Assembly: GCA_902578815.1 (NCBI GenBank)
Contig: CACHEI010000019.1
Span: forward strand, 1 to 41,929
Reading direction: 5' to 3'
Source: an uncultured SAR116 cluster alpha proteobacterium
GTDB taxonomy: Bacteria; Pseudomonadota; Alphaproteobacteria; Puniceispirillales; Puniceispirillaceae
DNA: 41,929 bases
In this document: positions 8,603 through 17,644 of the stretch, piece after piece
Numbering within the stretch: position 1 is the first letter of the stretch
How the letters are laid out: every line of letters starts with the position of its first letter
Position numbers and translations under genes: made by a program
Notes under the pieces: model-generated
The model's database searches: none
Told to the model about the DNA's origin: nothing
What the model saw: the letters and a program-made list of their open reading frames with translations, nothing else

Positions 8603-9421
8603 CTAGAAACTATCTCCAATTATGGCAAGAACTGCCGCGTGCAATTTCGGCGTCGCAGCACAAAGCAGGCTTGTTGTTTGTGGGTAGCGCACCGGATTCC
8701 CCCGCAGGTCTGTCACACAGACACCAGCAGCCTGCATGATGGGGACAATGCCCATGATATCATGTGGTGCAAGGCTATCTTCGATCACTAAATCAATATG
8801 CCCTGCCGCAAGAAGTGCATAATTGTGACAATCGCCCCCATAACTCGTGACTCCCGCCAGCTTACTGATAAGGTTAAAGGCAGCAAGGCCGTCAGGGGAA
8901 AACGCATCTGGTGAGGTCGTCGCCAGTCTCGATGTGGCAAGGTCATTTGACCCGCTGGCCGAAATGGAAACGCCATTGAGCCACGCGGCCTCACCTACGC
9001 CAAGATAGAACTCGTCCAGAATTGGCATGTCACAAAACCCGGCAACCGGCCGACCAGAATTAAGCAGACCAACAAGCGAACCAAAGGTTGGCTTGCCAGA
9101 GACAAAGGCCTTTGTCCCATCAATTGGGTCGATCACCCATTGATAGCCCGTGCTGCCATCACCCCGGGTGACGTCATGCTCCTCTCCAAGTATATCATCA
9201 CCCGGAAAGCGGCTGGCAATGGCGTCACGCAGCGCAAGCTCCACAGTCCTATCAGCGATGGTTACCGGAGATGTGTCGGCCTTAATTTCGATATCGGGAC
9301 GTGCGCGAAACCACTGTGAAACGATGGGCCGACTAACCGCAGCAAGGCCAGAAAGAAAAACAGCCAACTCGGCATCGTCGAGATGGCTGTGGATCCGTGA
9401 ATTCGTTGGCTTAACTCTCAC
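8603..9421 (-). CDS. hisN: Histidinol-phosphatase, inositol monophosphatase family (HisN-type)
   Basis: 272 aa from a GTG at 9421. Family motifs are clear: DTSPVTIADR, LGEEHD (metal-binding Glu), WVIDPIDGTKAFVSGKPTFGSL (the DPIDGT metal and substrate motif) and GGDCHNYALLAAGHIDLVIE near the C-terminus. The GDCxxY form in place of the WD found in inositol monophosphatases is typical of the HisN histidinol-phosphate phosphatases in actinobacteria and alphaproteobacteria. There is no ATG before the catalytic motifs. GTG 9421 overlaps the upstream cytochrome c gene by 11 nt, suggesting coupling. A general sugar or inositol phosphatase is the alternative reading. Confidence 0.82.
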   Translation of the reverse strand: MRVKPTNSRIHSHLDDAELAVFLSGLAAVSRPIVSQWFRARPDIEIKADTSPVTIADRTVELALRDAIASRFPGDDILGEEHDVTRGDGSTGYQWVIDPIDGTKAFVSGKPTFGSLVGLLNSGRPVAGFCDMPILDEFYLGVGEAAWLNGVSISASGSNDLATSRLATTSPDAFSPDGLAAFNLISKLAGVTSYGGDCHNYALLAAGHIDLVIEDSLAPHDIMGIVPIMQAAGVCVTDLRGNPVRYPQTTSLLCAATPKLHAAVLAIIGDSF

Positions 9422-9980
9422 TTTCGGCTGCAATTTCTTCGGCCGTGGGCAGAGCTGCCGCGGTATCAGCCTGCTGACGAAGATACGCAATCATATTCGC
9501 CCGGTCCTGCGGCTTTTTCAGCCCAGCAAAATTCATCTTCGTTCCAGACATATAGGCTTTTGGCTTCGCTAGAAAGGCGTTCAGCGACTGGTAATCCCAC
9601 ACACCACCAAAACCAGCGAGGGCTGATGAATATGAAAATCCGTCAACCGCGCCTTTCGCAGCATTGACCACTCCCCACAAAACTGGGCCAACCTTATTCG
9701 CGCCATCGGCGGCAAACACATGACAGGCCGTGCATTTTTTCGCCAGCTTTTCACCAGCCGACGGGTTAGCATCGGCAAGTAGAGCCAGAATTGGTTCTGG
9801 ACCCATCTCAACAGGGGCGGCGCCAGCCACAGCCGTTGTCTCAGGGACTTTGATCGCATAGGCGTTTTCTACCAACTCAGTATGCGGCACCAGGACGTCA
9901 GCAAATTTGACGCCAGCCATGAGCACCAATCCGGCGAGCAGAACGCCGGCAAACAATTTGTTGAAACCCAACTCATCCAT
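9411..9980 (-). CDS. Membrane-anchored c-type cytochrome (CycM-like)
   Basis: 189 aa. An N-terminal uncleaved anchor (about residues 8-25) is followed by a flexible linker and one class I cytochrome c domain. The heme motif is CTACH (residues 83-87) and the axial methionine is most likely Met149 in GTKMNF. The fold resembles the CycM/c552 proteins that carry electrons to terminal oxidases in the periplasm. GGGAAG lies just before the ATG at 9980. It is divergent from kdsB, with the pair cytochrome c / kdsB-pheA being a known alphaproteobacterial neighbourhood. hisN follows with an 11-nt overlap. Confidence 0.92.
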   Translation of the reverse strand: MDELGFNKLFAGVLLAGLVLMAGVKFADVLVPHTELVENAYAIKVPETTAVAGAAPVEMGPEPILALLADANPSAGEKLAKKCTACHVFAADGANKVGPVLWGVVNAAKGAVDGFSYSSALAGFGGVWDYQSLNAFLAKPKAYMSGTKMNFAGLKKPQDRANMIAYLRQQADTAAALPTAEEIAAESES

Positions 9981-10034
9981 GCTGTCTTCCCTTGATCAAC
10001 AAGAGCTCCCCTTAACATTGGACCACGGCCAGGC

Positions 10035-10050
10035 GTGATCACGTGACCAC
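10035..10050. promoter_or_regulatory. Imperfect 16-bp palindrome centred on CACGTG
   Basis: GTGATCACGTGACCAC reads nearly the same on both strands (one mismatched pair). It lies between the divergent cytochrome c gene (start 9980) and kdsB (start about 10176). Such a dyad could be a transcription factor site; no regulator is evident nearby, so function is unknown. Confidence 0.3.
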
Positions 10051-10175
10051 CGATGGCAACGGTCGATCAGTCTGGCTTCTAATTACCCAAAACAGATAAT
10101 TCTCTCAACCTTTTACTAGCCTAGCGATATGTTTTCTCTATGCAAAAACCCAAATATGTGATGAATTGCCGCATC

Positions 10176-10940
10176 ATGAGCATCTCAGACAGCACAATTA
10201 TTATTATCCCTGCCCGAATGGCGGCCAGCCGACTGCCCGGCAAACCACTGGCAGATATCGCCGGCAAACCGATGATTCAACATGTCTGGGAGCGCGCTAG
10301 AGCGGCCAATATCGCGCCAGTGTATGTCGCCACTGACCATGAGAAAATTGCCGATGTGATACGTGCCGCAGGGGGTGAGGCGGTAATCACCAGAGATGAT
10401 CATCCCTCCGGCTCGGACCGGGTTTTTGAGGCGCTGCAGATCATTGACCCTGACGAATCTTTTCAGACCGTTCTCAATCTACAAGGCGACCTGCCTGAGA
10501 TGGACCCAGCCATTCCGGTAGCACTTGCCGCAGCGCTGGACAGAAGTCACGCGGACCTGGCAACACTGGTAACGCCTGCTACTGCCAAGGAAGCGGCCCG
10601 TCCCCAGATCGTAAAAGCGGCAATCGCCTGGGACACAAGCACCGACCGGGCGACAGCAACGGCCAGCCGGTTTGGCCGCGCACTGTATTTCAGCCGTGAG
10701 CCAATTCCGGCCAACGCGACTGAATATAATCATCATGTTGGTGTCTATGGTTGGCGGCGCAGCGCTCTTGCGGCGTTTGTCACACTACCCCCGTCACCGC
10801 TAGAACTAACAGAAAAACTGGAACAACTGCGTGCTCTTGAGGCAGGAATGACCATCGCAGTCGCGCAAATCAGAGCTGCCCCCGGCGGTGTCGACACAAA
10901 TGATGATCTGACGGCAGCGCGCCGCAGACTCGGTCATTAA
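10176..10940 (+). CDS. kdsB: 3-deoxy-manno-octulosonate cytidylyltransferase (CMP-Kdo synthetase)
   Basis: 254 aa from ATG 10176; an earlier in-frame ATG at 10140 adds 12 unconserved residues. The N-terminus has IIIIPARMAASRLPGKPL, the CTP-binding signature of the family, and GKPMIQHVWERA follows. NLQGDLPEMDP holds the metal-binding Asp, and YFSREPIP and HVGVYGWRR are the usual later motifs. The enzyme activates Kdo with CTP for attachment to lipid A, so it is essential for LPS inner core synthesis. It is followed by pheA in the same direction. Confidence 0.95.
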   Translation: MSISDSTIIIIPARMAASRLPGKPLADIAGKPMIQHVWERARAANIAPVYVATDHEKIADVIRAAGGEAVITRDDHPSGSDRVFEALQIIDPDESFQTVLNLQGDLPEMDPAIPVALAAALDRSHADLATLVTPATAKEAARPQIVKAAIAWDTSTDRATATASRFGRALYFSREPIPANATEYNHHVGVYGWRRSALAAFVTLPPSPLELTEKLEQLRALEAGMTIAVAQIRAAPGGVDTNDDLTAARRRLGH

Positions 10941-11067
10941 TCCACAGACCGGCATTATAGAGACCAATCGCAAAGCGTTGACAGCTGCTGCTAGCATATT
11001 GATACTGCCGCACATCGTGGAGTGGCCGGATGACGGCGGGATTGCCATGCGAAATGGAGACGGAATC

Positions 11068-11925
11068 GTGAGTGATGCGGCCAAAAAGATAGCATTTCAG
11101 GGCACCTTAGGTGCCTATTCCCACATGGCATGTCTGGCGGTCAAGCCGGAGATGACACCAATGCCCTGCCGGTCATTTGAGGATATGCTGCTCGGTGTTC
11201 AGGATGGCGACGCGCAACTCGCGATGGTGCCAGTTGAAAATTCTATCGCTGGGCGAGTTGCCGATATCCATCATCTCCTTCCCGAGTCCGGTCTTTATGT
11301 CATCGGCGAACATTTCCAACCGGTCAACCACCAGCTGCTTGCGCTGCGCGGTGCCACTATTGACGATCTGGTTGAGGTGCACAGCCACGCACAGGGTTTG
11401 GCCCAGTGTCGGGAAAGGCTTCGCTCGCTTGGCCTTCAACCAGTCATTCATCCAGACACCGCTGGTGCCGCCAAGGATGTCGCTGCGCGCGGTGACAAAA
11501 AAGTGGGGGCCATTGCCTCGGAACTTGCCGGTAAAATCTATGACCTCGATGTGCTTATTGCCTCAGCCGAGGATGCAGAGCAGAACACCACGCGCTTTTT
11601 GATCATGGCATGCGATCCACAGACGCCACAACCGAATGATGAGGCCACGCTGACGACGATGGTGTTCCGTCTACGCAGTGTTCCAGCAGCGCTATACAAA
11701 GCTCTTGGCGGCTTCGCTACCAACGGCGTCAATATCACCAAACTGGAAAGCTACATGCGGCCTGGCTTTTCCGACCACGCACAATTCTATTTGGATGTTG
11801 AAGGCCATACCGAATCGCCGGCGATGAGACATGCGATGGAAGAACTCCGCTTCTATTGCGAGGAGGGCGAGGTTAGGATTCTTGGATGCTATCCAGCAAA
11901 CCGCACGCAAATAGGCAAGAGCTGA
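11068..11925 (+). CDS. pheA: Prephenate dehydratase
   Basis: 285 aa from the GTG at 11068, which has GGAG 8 nt upstream; in-frame ATG 11047 is an alternative. The catalytic domain begins IAFQGTLGAYSHMA and includes MVPVENSIAGRV and the TRF motif (NTTRFLIM, conserved catalytic Thr-Arg-Phe). A C-terminal ACT domain follows with the ESYMRPG regulatory loop (ESRP-like), which binds phenylalanine for feedback inhibition. It converts prephenate to phenylpyruvate. There is no chorismate mutase domain, so this is the monofunctional type usual in alphaproteobacteria. It lies about 127 nt downstream of kdsB. Confidence 0.93.
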   Translation: MSDAAKKIAFQGTLGAYSHMACLAVKPEMTPMPCRSFEDMLLGVQDGDAQLAMVPVENSIAGRVADIHHLLPESGLYVIGEHFQPVNHQLLALRGATIDDLVEVHSHAQGLAQCRERLRSLGLQPVIHPDTAGAAKDVAARGDKKVGAIASELAGKIYDLDVLIASAEDAEQNTTRFLIMACDPQTPQPNDEATLTTMVFRLRSVPAALYKALGGFATNGVNITKLESYMRPGFSDHAQFYLDVEGHTESPAMRHAMEELRFYCEEGEVRILGCYPANRTQIGKS

Positions 11926-11990
11926 CACCCCCATCAAAACAGGTCTGGCTAGAAACAAGACGATGATTATCGAAGCGAGTGATAATTTGC

Positions 11991-12019
11991 TTGTCCGTAA
12001 CCCAGCTTTGTTTCATATA
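11991..12019 (+). promoter_or_regulatory. Putative sigma-70 promoter of SRP RNA
   Basis: TTGTCC (11991-11996) and CATATA (12014-12019) are separated by 17 nt. They end about 7 nt before the expected 5' end of the SRP RNA. Both hexamers are imperfect; position is the main argument. Confidence 0.35.
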
Positions 12020-12025
12020 GATGTC

Positions 12026-12117
12026 AGGAAGGCTGGGTGGACATATCACCCACCAATCCGGTCAGGTCCGAAAGGAAGCAGCCGCAGTGGACTGTTTATG
12101 GGTTGTCCAGTCTTCCG
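12026..12117 (+). ncRNA. ffs: Signal recognition particle RNA, small bacterial 4.5S type
   Basis: The diagnostic SRP apical domain is present at about 12060-12083: GGTCAGGTCC, a GAAA tetraloop, and GGAAGCAGCC, the binding site for Ffh. The outer arms GGAAGGCTGG (from 12027) and CCAGTCTTCC (to 12116) pair with one G-U, closing a single long hairpin of roughly 90 nt. The gene lies directly upstream of dnaX, the position it occupies in many bacteria. It scaffolds Ffh for co-translational targeting of membrane proteins, fitting with yidC/yidD elsewhere in the window. The ends are set from the pairing and may be off by a few bases. Confidence 0.9.
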
Positions 12118-12147
12118 CCAGCTGATTGCGGGGACAGGTCGTCAACA

Positions 12148-13980
12148 ATGAGCCCAGAGGCACCAAAAGCCTATCGCGTGCTTGCACGCAAATACCGACC
12201 AGAAAGTTTTGCTGCCCTGATTGGTCAAGAAGCGCTTGTCCGCACTCTGAGCAATGCGCTGGAGATGAAACGTCTCGCGCATGCCTTTGTACTGACGGGA
12301 ATTCGTGGAATCGGCAAAACCTCGACAGCGCGTCTGCTTGCTAAGGGGTTGAACTGCATTGGCATGGATGGCAGTGGCGCGGAAACGCTAGAACCCTGCG
12401 GCGACTGCGAACCCTGCACAGCCATAGCTGCCGGGCGACATGTTGACGTACTAGAAATTGACGCGGCAAGCCACACTGGTGTGGATGATGCGCGCGAGAT
12501 CATCGAAGGTGTCGGCTATTGTCCAGTATCTGCGCGTTACAAGATATACATAATAGACGAAGTGCATATGATGTCAAAAAGCGCATTCAATGCGTTGCTC
12601 AAAACACTTGAGGAGCCGCCAGAAGCGGTAAAATTCATCTTTGCGACAACCGAAATCCGCAAGGTACCAGTAACCATACTATCCCGGTGCCAACGCTATG
12701 ATCTGCGTCGCGTGTCAGCCGACATGCTGGAGGCGCACCTTCAAAAAATTTGTGAAAAAGAGGGCATCACCCATGATGCGGTTGCCCTGCGTACAATCGC
12801 CTCAGCTGCTGAGGGTTCCGTGCGGGATGCATTGTCGATACTCGACCAGGCAGCAGCCATGACAGCGGATAAACTGGTTGGGGATGCCGTCAACGACATG
12901 CTTGGCCGGCCCGGTCGGGGGGAGTCACTCGTCATTCTGCAGGCAACATTAGACGGTGACGCTGCCACCGCGCTGGCACAGTTCGCACGTTTGCACAAGA
13001 ATGGTGCAGAAGCCGAGATGGTTGTCACCGACCTGCTGAATATCATCCATCAGGCAAGCCTAGTCGCAGCTGGCGCAGATCTTGCCGATCTGATCGAGAA
13101 TGAACGCCCCGGCATTACCGCGCTTGGTAATCTGGGCATTGCCAAGCTGGGTCGCGCATGGCAAATGCTGCTTAAAGGTCATGAGGAGGTCAGCAAAGCG
13201 CCAAATCCGACAACCGCCTTTGAAATGCTGGTTATCCGCCTTGCTCATACGGCAAACATGCCAACCCCTAGTGACATTCTGCAAAAGCTGCCAAACGCCC
13301 CTCATGCCAATGTAAAAGATCCATCTCATGCAACAAAGGCCAGCGTAGCATCGCCGGCCACATCAGCGACTCTATCCTATACTCCGCAAAAGGATGATCC
13401 TGCTGCCCACTCCACCAACTCCGGGCAGATGTCTGGCAACGGCGGACAACAGCAGGCCGTAGTCGAGGAGACGCTACCAGAAACCGAACCCCACCCTGCC
13501 GAAACGGCACCAGCAGCCCCACCGCACCTGGAGCCAACCACGAAGCCCATCGCCAGCCTCGCTGATATCGCCGACCTTGCCGAGGCCAAGGATGAAATGC
13601 TGCTAGCCGCAAGGATACGAACGCATCTGCGTCTCGTCGGACTTAATCCGGGCTTCCTAGAGGTTGCGTTAACTGAAAAGGCGCCCAAACCATTAATCGG
13701 CGATCTAGCAAAATATCTTACCAAATGGACAGGTCAGCGTTGGCTGGTCTCGGTATCGGATGGCCCTGGCGGAAAAACCCTTGCTGAGGAACGTGCCGAA
13801 CACGCCGTTTTGCTAAGAAATGATATCGCCGAAACGCCGCTGGTCAAGGCTATCCTGACGATGTTCCCCGGCTCAAAGATTGAGGCAATCAAGCCCATTA
13901 ATTCTAAGGGCTGCAGCGAAAATCTGCACGGCAATGCAAATAATGAACCGGAAATGAATGCCGTGGAGAAAACAGAATGA
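12148..13980 (+). CDS. dnaX: DNA polymerase III subunits tau/gamma
   Basis: 610 aa from ATG 12148. The frame is open further upstream but that part runs through the SRP RNA. The AAA+ domain begins YRVLARKYRPESFAALIGQE, has the Walker A GIRGIGKTSTARLLAKGLNC, a four-cysteine zinc module (LNC...CGDCEPC), Walker B IIDEVHMMS and the SRC/Arg finger in TILSRCQRYDLRR. Domain III follows, then a Pro/Ala-rich linker (about residues 400-480) and a C-terminal tau region. It loads the sliding clamp and couples polymerase cores in the replisome. I saw no obvious A-rich frameshift site for gamma. It overlaps ybaB by 4 nt. Confidence 0.95.
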   Translation: MSPEAPKAYRVLARKYRPESFAALIGQEALVRTLSNALEMKRLAHAFVLTGIRGIGKTSTARLLAKGLNCIGMDGSGAETLEPCGDCEPCTAIAAGRHVDVLEIDAASHTGVDDAREIIEGVGYCPVSARYKIYIIDEVHMMSKSAFNALLKTLEEPPEAVKFIFATTEIRKVPVTILSRCQRYDLRRVSADMLEAHLQKICEKEGITHDAVALRTIASAAEGSVRDALSILDQAAAMTADKLVGDAVNDMLGRPGRGESLVILQATLDGDAATALAQFARLHKNGAEAEMVVTDLLNIIHQASLVAAGADLADLIENERPGITALGNLGIAKLGRAWQMLLKGHEEVSKAPNPTTAFEMLVIRLAHTANMPTPSDILQKLPNAPHANVKDPSHATKASVASPATSATLSYTPQKDDPAAHSTNSGQMSGNGGQQQAVVEETLPETEPHPAETAPAAPPHLEPTTKPIASLADIADLAEAKDEMLLAARIRTHLRLVGLNPGFLEVALTEKAPKPLIGDLAKYLTKWTGQRWLVSVSDGPGGKTLAEERAEHAVLLRNDIAETPLVKAILTMFPGSKIEAIKPINSKGCSENLHGNANNEPEMNAVEKTE

Positions 13981-14303
13981 TGCGCAATATGGCCGGTATG
14001 ATCAAGAAGGTTGAAGAAATGAAAAAACGCATGGAGGCGTTGCAAAGCGAGATGGAGGAGGCCAGCTTTGCCGCATCAGTGGGCGGCGATGCTGTCACCG
14101 TGAGAGTCACAGGCAAGGGTTTTGTCCAATCCATATCGATCAATCCAGAAGCAGTCGATCCGGCTGAAATTGATGTTCTAGAGGACATGATCTGTCTGGC
14201 GACGAACAACGCCAAACAGAAGGCCGAGACCGAGATGGCCGCGCGGATAAAAGACATCACCGGCGGGCTGCCATTGCCTCCCGGCATAAACTTGCCATTT
14301 TAG
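13977..14303 (+). CDS. ybaB: YbaB/EbfC family nucleoid-associated protein
   Basis: 108 aa, standard size. The N-terminus has repeated Met/Lys helical sequence ([19 protein letters not shown]), followed by [28 protein letters not shown] and the C-terminal stretch ending in [12 protein letters not shown], all typical of the dimeric DNA-binding YbaB family. The start overlaps the dnaX stop as ATGA, and recR follows 16 nt later. dnaX-ybaB-recR is a widely conserved operon linking replication, nucleoid structure and repair. Confidence 0.93.
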   Translation: MMRNMAGMIKKVEEMKKRMEALQSEMEEASFAASVGGDAVTVRVTGKGFVQSISINPEAVDPAEIDVLEDMICLATNNAKQKAETEMAARIKDITGGLPLPPGINLPF

Positions 14304-14319
14304 ATCAGCTTGTCTCACG

Positions 14320-14913
14320 ATGGACAATGCAGTTGAAAACCTAATAAGAAAAATGGCTCGAATTCCGGGGCTTGGCCCACGCTCCGCACGCCGCGCCGTA
14401 CTGTTTTTGCTGCGGAACAGGGAACGATTAATGGTGCCGCTCGCCCGTGAAATGGATGATGTGGCAACTCGCATACGTGCCTGTGCAGACTGTGGAAATC
14501 TTGATACTGGTGATGTCTGCAAGATCTGCAACGATGCTCGGAGGGATCGTTCCACCATCTGCATCGTTGAGGATGTTGGCAGCCTTTGGGCGATTGAGCG
14601 GGCAGGAGTCTTTCGCGGCTTGTATCATGTCCTCGGCGGCACATTAAGCGCGATTGATGGTCGTGGCCCGGAAGAGCTTCATATTGACCGACTGGTCAAG
14701 CGCGCAGGTCACTCGAATATGGGCGAGGTAATCTTAGCGCTCTCGGCAACGGTGGATGGCCAGACAACCGCACATTACATTCAGGAGCGCCTCGCTGGAT
14801 TACCGGTTGAGATCACCCGGCTGGCACATGGTGTACCTGTTGGCGGGGAACTTGACTATCTTGACGACGGTACGCTGGCGCAGGCGTTGAAAGCACGTGG
14901 CAAATTGGGTTAG
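14320..14913 (+). CDS. recR: Recombination protein RecR
   Basis: 197 aa, normal length. N-terminal helix-hairpin-helix region [15 protein letters not shown], zinc finger with cysteines in [16 protein letters not shown], then the Toprim domain starting [21 protein letters not shown] and the [16 protein letters not shown] end with the Walker-B-like segment. RecR works with RecO and RecF to load RecA at gaps in single-stranded DNA. It is the third gene after dnaX and ybaB. Its stop overlaps the end of convergent rmuC by 4 nt. Confidence 0.95.
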   Translation: MDNAVENLIRKMARIPGLGPRSARRAVLFLLRNRERLMVPLAREMDDVATRIRACADCGNLDTGDVCKICNDARRDRSTICIVEDVGSLWAIERAGVFRGLYHVLGGTLSAIDGRGPEELHIDRLVKRAGHSNMGEVILALSATVDGQTTAHYIQERLAGLPVEITRLAHGVPVGGELDYLDDGTLAQALKARGKLG

Positions 14914-15986
14914 CCCAGCAGATCAGGCTTGCGATCAGCCGCGTCCACCACGGGCGAGACAGGCCGTTCTTCCGCCACCTCAATCTGGGTGATTTTCTGA
15001 CCCCTCGACGTGATTTTGCGTGTAGAGGTCTGTATTTCACTGATGTCCTTTTCCGCCTGCTGAAAATGCGTGGCCAATTTGCTAACGCGATCATCAAGCC
15101 GGCTCACATCCTGCATCATCATATCGACCTCTTTCTGGATTTGGCCGGCCGCCTCATGCATCTGGGCATCCCGCAGTATGGCCCGGACAGTATGTAGTAT
15201 AAGCATCAAATTGTCTGGGCCAGCCATATACACATGCGCTCGGCGGCTGGCCTCGACAATTTTTGGCAACTGCAAATTGATCTCAGCATAGACAGACTCT
15301 GACGGCAGAAACAGAATGGCGCTCTGGGCCGTTTCGCCTGGAACGATATATTTCTGCGCAATATCATTAATATGTTTTTTGACGTCACCTTCCAATGATC
15401 GCCGCGCCACATCTCGCGCCACCTCATCTGCCGCGTCGGTCAGAGCTCGAAAAGACTCCAAAGGAAATTTGGAGTCAATACATATCGAGCCCGGAGGATT
15501 GGGCATGGAGATGAAACAATCAACACGGCGGCCATTGGTCAAGGTGTGCTGAAAGGAAAAGGCGCTATCGGGCAACGCGTCACTAACCAGATTTTCCAGC
15601 TGAACCTCGCCAAAGCTGCCGCGCGCCTGTTTGTTCGACAGAATATTTTGCAGCTGCGTAACCTGGCTAGACAATCGTGAGATGTGGCTGTTTGCCTCTG
15701 TTATGACAGCAAGTTTTTCAGCCATCCCGGTAAGAGATTTGGTTGTGCGCTCGTTCTGGTCGCGCAGGGAATGTTCAAGACGCGTACCAAGCCTGCCCTC
15801 GGACTCGGCCATCTGGCCAGCAATCACCCTTTGCAATTCACCTGACTGGCTCGCCATCTGCGCCAGCTGACCCCGCAGCTCAGCAAGGCCTGTGTCATCA
15901 CTTACTGACTGGCGGCGCAGCGTCAGTGTCAACAGCAGAATTATACCTAAAAGTGCAATTATGATGGCAGTGTAATATCCTAGCAT
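14910..15986 (-). CDS. rmuC: DNA recombination protein RmuC homologue
   Basis: 358 aa from ATG 15986 (the open frame continues to 16499 but overlaps def and is not family-like). An N-terminal membrane anchor (residues 3-23) is followed by a long coiled coil (about 30-130) and then the RmuC nuclease-like domain with [39 protein letters not shown] and [16 protein letters not shown]. RmuC limits DNA inversions and has a PD-(D/E)XK-like core. It converges on recR and is divergent from def, sharing a 142-nt promoter gap. Confidence 0.9.
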   Translation of the reverse strand: MLGYYTAIIIALLGIILLLTLTLRRQSVSDDTGLAELRGQLAQMASQSGELQRVIAGQMAESEGRLGTRLEHSLRDQNERTTKSLTGMAEKLAVITEANSHISRLSSQVTQLQNILSNKQARGSFGEVQLENLVSDALPDSAFSFQHTLTNGRRVDCFISMPNPPGSICIDSKFPLESFRALTDAADEVARDVARRSLEGDVKKHINDIAQKYIVPGETAQSAILFLPSESVYAEINLQLPKIVEASRRAHVYMAGPDNLMLILHTVRAILRDAQMHEAAGQIQKEVDMMMQDVSRLDDRVSKLATHFQQAEKDISEIQTSTRKITSRGQKITQIEVAEERPVSPVVDAADRKPDLLG

Positions 15987-16128
15987 GGCGATCGGACTCT
16001 TGCATTTCCTATGCAACTTAAGGCAAGTGTCGCATGCCGATGGCTTGACTGCAACGTCTCCATCGCCTAACTGATTGAGATTGTTGAGCCCAGTTATTTC
16101 AGCACATCCAAAAAAGTAGAGGCGAGCT

Positions 16129-16656
16129 ATGGCGCTCATTCCGATTATCACCATCCCAGATCCTGTGCTGCGACAAGTGGCCGCGCCTGTACCCGAAATT
16201 ACGGACGGGGTCCGGCAGCTGCTAATGGACATGGCCGAAACCATGTACAACGCGCCCGGAATTGGTCTTGCTGCCCCACAAATCAACATCAGCCAGCGAT
16301 TGATTGTCATGGATTGCGGCAAGGATGAGACACCGGAATTGCTCAAAATGATCAATCCTGAAATCATCAGCCGCTCGGACGAATTGGCCGTTCTCGAGGA
16401 GGGCTGCCTGTCAATACCCGACCAGACAGCCGATGTGGAGCGCCCAGCCTCCGTCGAAGTTAAATATACTGACATCGCTGGCGGAGAACAGCGCCTCACC
16501 TGCGAGGGACTGCTTGCCGCCTGCGTCCAGCATGAGGTAGATCACCTTGATGGGATGCTGTTCATTGATCACATCTCAAGGTTGAAACGCGATATGATCG
16601 TACGCCGCTTTATGAAGGAAATGCGTCAGTCCGGTAGTGGCACCCGGAGAGGCTAG
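16129..16656 (+). CDS. def: Peptide deformylase
   Basis: 175 aa. All three motifs are intact: GIGLAAPQ (residues 44-51), EEGCLSIP with metal-binding Cys93, and QHEVDHLDG with the HExxH metal site (His135, Glu136, His139). It removes the formyl group from nascent proteins. It begins the def-fmt-truA run and its end is 8 nt before the fmt ATG, a common operon that couples N-terminal formylation and deformylation. Confidence 0.97.
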   Translation: MALIPIITIPDPVLRQVAAPVPEITDGVRQLLMDMAETMYNAPGIGLAAPQINISQRLIVMDCGKDETPELLKMINPEIISRSDELAVLEEGCLSIPDQTADVERPASVEVKYTDIAGGEQRLTCEGLLAACVQHEVDHLDGMLFIDHISRLKRDMIVRRFMKEMRQSGSGTRRG

Positions 16657-16663
16657 TGATCTG

Positions 16664-17644
16664 ATGACCGGCCCGCTGGACGGAAAAAAACGTATAGTGT
16701 TTATGGGAAGTCCGGAATTCGCAATCCCGGCACTGGCGCGGCTCAGTCGCGAGCATGACGTTGCTGCTGTCTACACCCAGCCTCCTAGGCCAGCGGGGCG
16801 CGGCATGAAAGAGCAGCTGGTCCCCCTTGCAAAATATGCGCAGCAGCTGGCCTTACCCCTCCGTTGGCCACAATCACTCCAATCTACCGATGTGCAGGAC
16901 GAACTGGCCGCTTTGAATGCCGATGTTCTGGTCGTTGTCGCCTATGGATTGTTGTTGCCACAATCGGTGCTGGACATGCCACGCTATGGCTGTATCAACG
17001 GACATGCCTCGCTGTTGCCACGATGGCGCGGCGCGGCACCCATCCAGCGGGCAATCGCCGCTGGCGACACACGCACTGGTATGTCAGCAATGTGCATAGA
17101 GGCGGGGCTGGATACGGGCCCCGTGATTACCACACTAGACTGTGAAATATCTGCGGACGAAACCGCTGGCACTCTCCATGACAAGCTTGCCAAGCTGAAT
17201 GCCGATCTGCTGGAAACAGTCATTGCTAGACTGCCTGACATTCTAGCGCAGGCACAGGCTCAGGATGAGGAAAACGCGATTTATGCACCAAAGATTACCA
17301 ACGCTGAATGTGCCATCGACTGGGATGCGCCAATTGCCGTGACGGGTCGACAAATACGCGCATTCTCGCCTTATCCTGGAACCTGGTTCGATGGCCCGAG
17401 GGGCCGCATCAAGATTGCTGCAGCAAGGCCCATAACCGGCAAGGCGGAAAATGTCCCAGCTGGCAGCTTTCTTGGTCTTGGTGAGGCAGGGCAGATGCGC
17501 ATAGCGACAATTGATGGAGTACTTGAGATTTCCCGATTGCAACCAGCAGGAAAGAGGGTAATGGATGCGCGCAGCTTTCTGAATGGGCACGAGATAGCGC
17601 CCGGCCATGTCTTTGCCCTGCAGCCTGACTTCACAGAATCATGA
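16664..17644 (+). CDS. fmt: Methionyl-tRNA formyltransferase
   Basis: 326 aa from ATG 16664 (a GTG at 16637 in the same frame would overlap def). The N-terminus IVFMGSPEFAIPAL is typical; SLLPRWRGAAPIQRAI is the catalytic signature with the conserved Asn/His region ahead of it (CINGHASLLP), and DTGPVI plus the C-terminal FMT_C domain (IYAPKITNAECAIDW, VTGRQIRAFSPYPGTWF) follow. It formylates initiator Met-tRNA using 10-formyl-THF. It overlaps truA by 4 nt (ATGA). Confidence 0.96.
   Translation: MTGPLDGKKRIVFMGSPEFAIPALARLSREHDVAAVYTQPPRPAGRGMKEQLVPLAKYAQQLALPLRWPQSLQSTDVQDELAALNADVLVVVAYGLLLPQSVLDMPRYGCINGHASLLPRWRGAAPIQRAIAAGDTRTGMSAMCIEAGLDTGPVITTLDCEISADETAGTLHDKLAKLNADLLETVIARLPDILAQAQAQDEENAIYAPKITNAECAIDWDAPIAVTGRQIRAFSPYPGTWFDGPRGRIKIAAARPITGKAENVPAGSFLGLGEAGQMRIATIDGVLEISRLQPAGKRVMDARSFLNGHEIAPGHVFALQPDFTES

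Noticed and set aside
12037..12147. Upstream extension of the dnaX frame
   Set aside because: It reads through the SRP RNA; the conserved protein starts at ATG 12148.
15987..16499. Upstream extension of rmuC
   Set aside because: It lies on the strand opposite def and has no RmuC sequence; the membrane anchor begins at ATG 15986.
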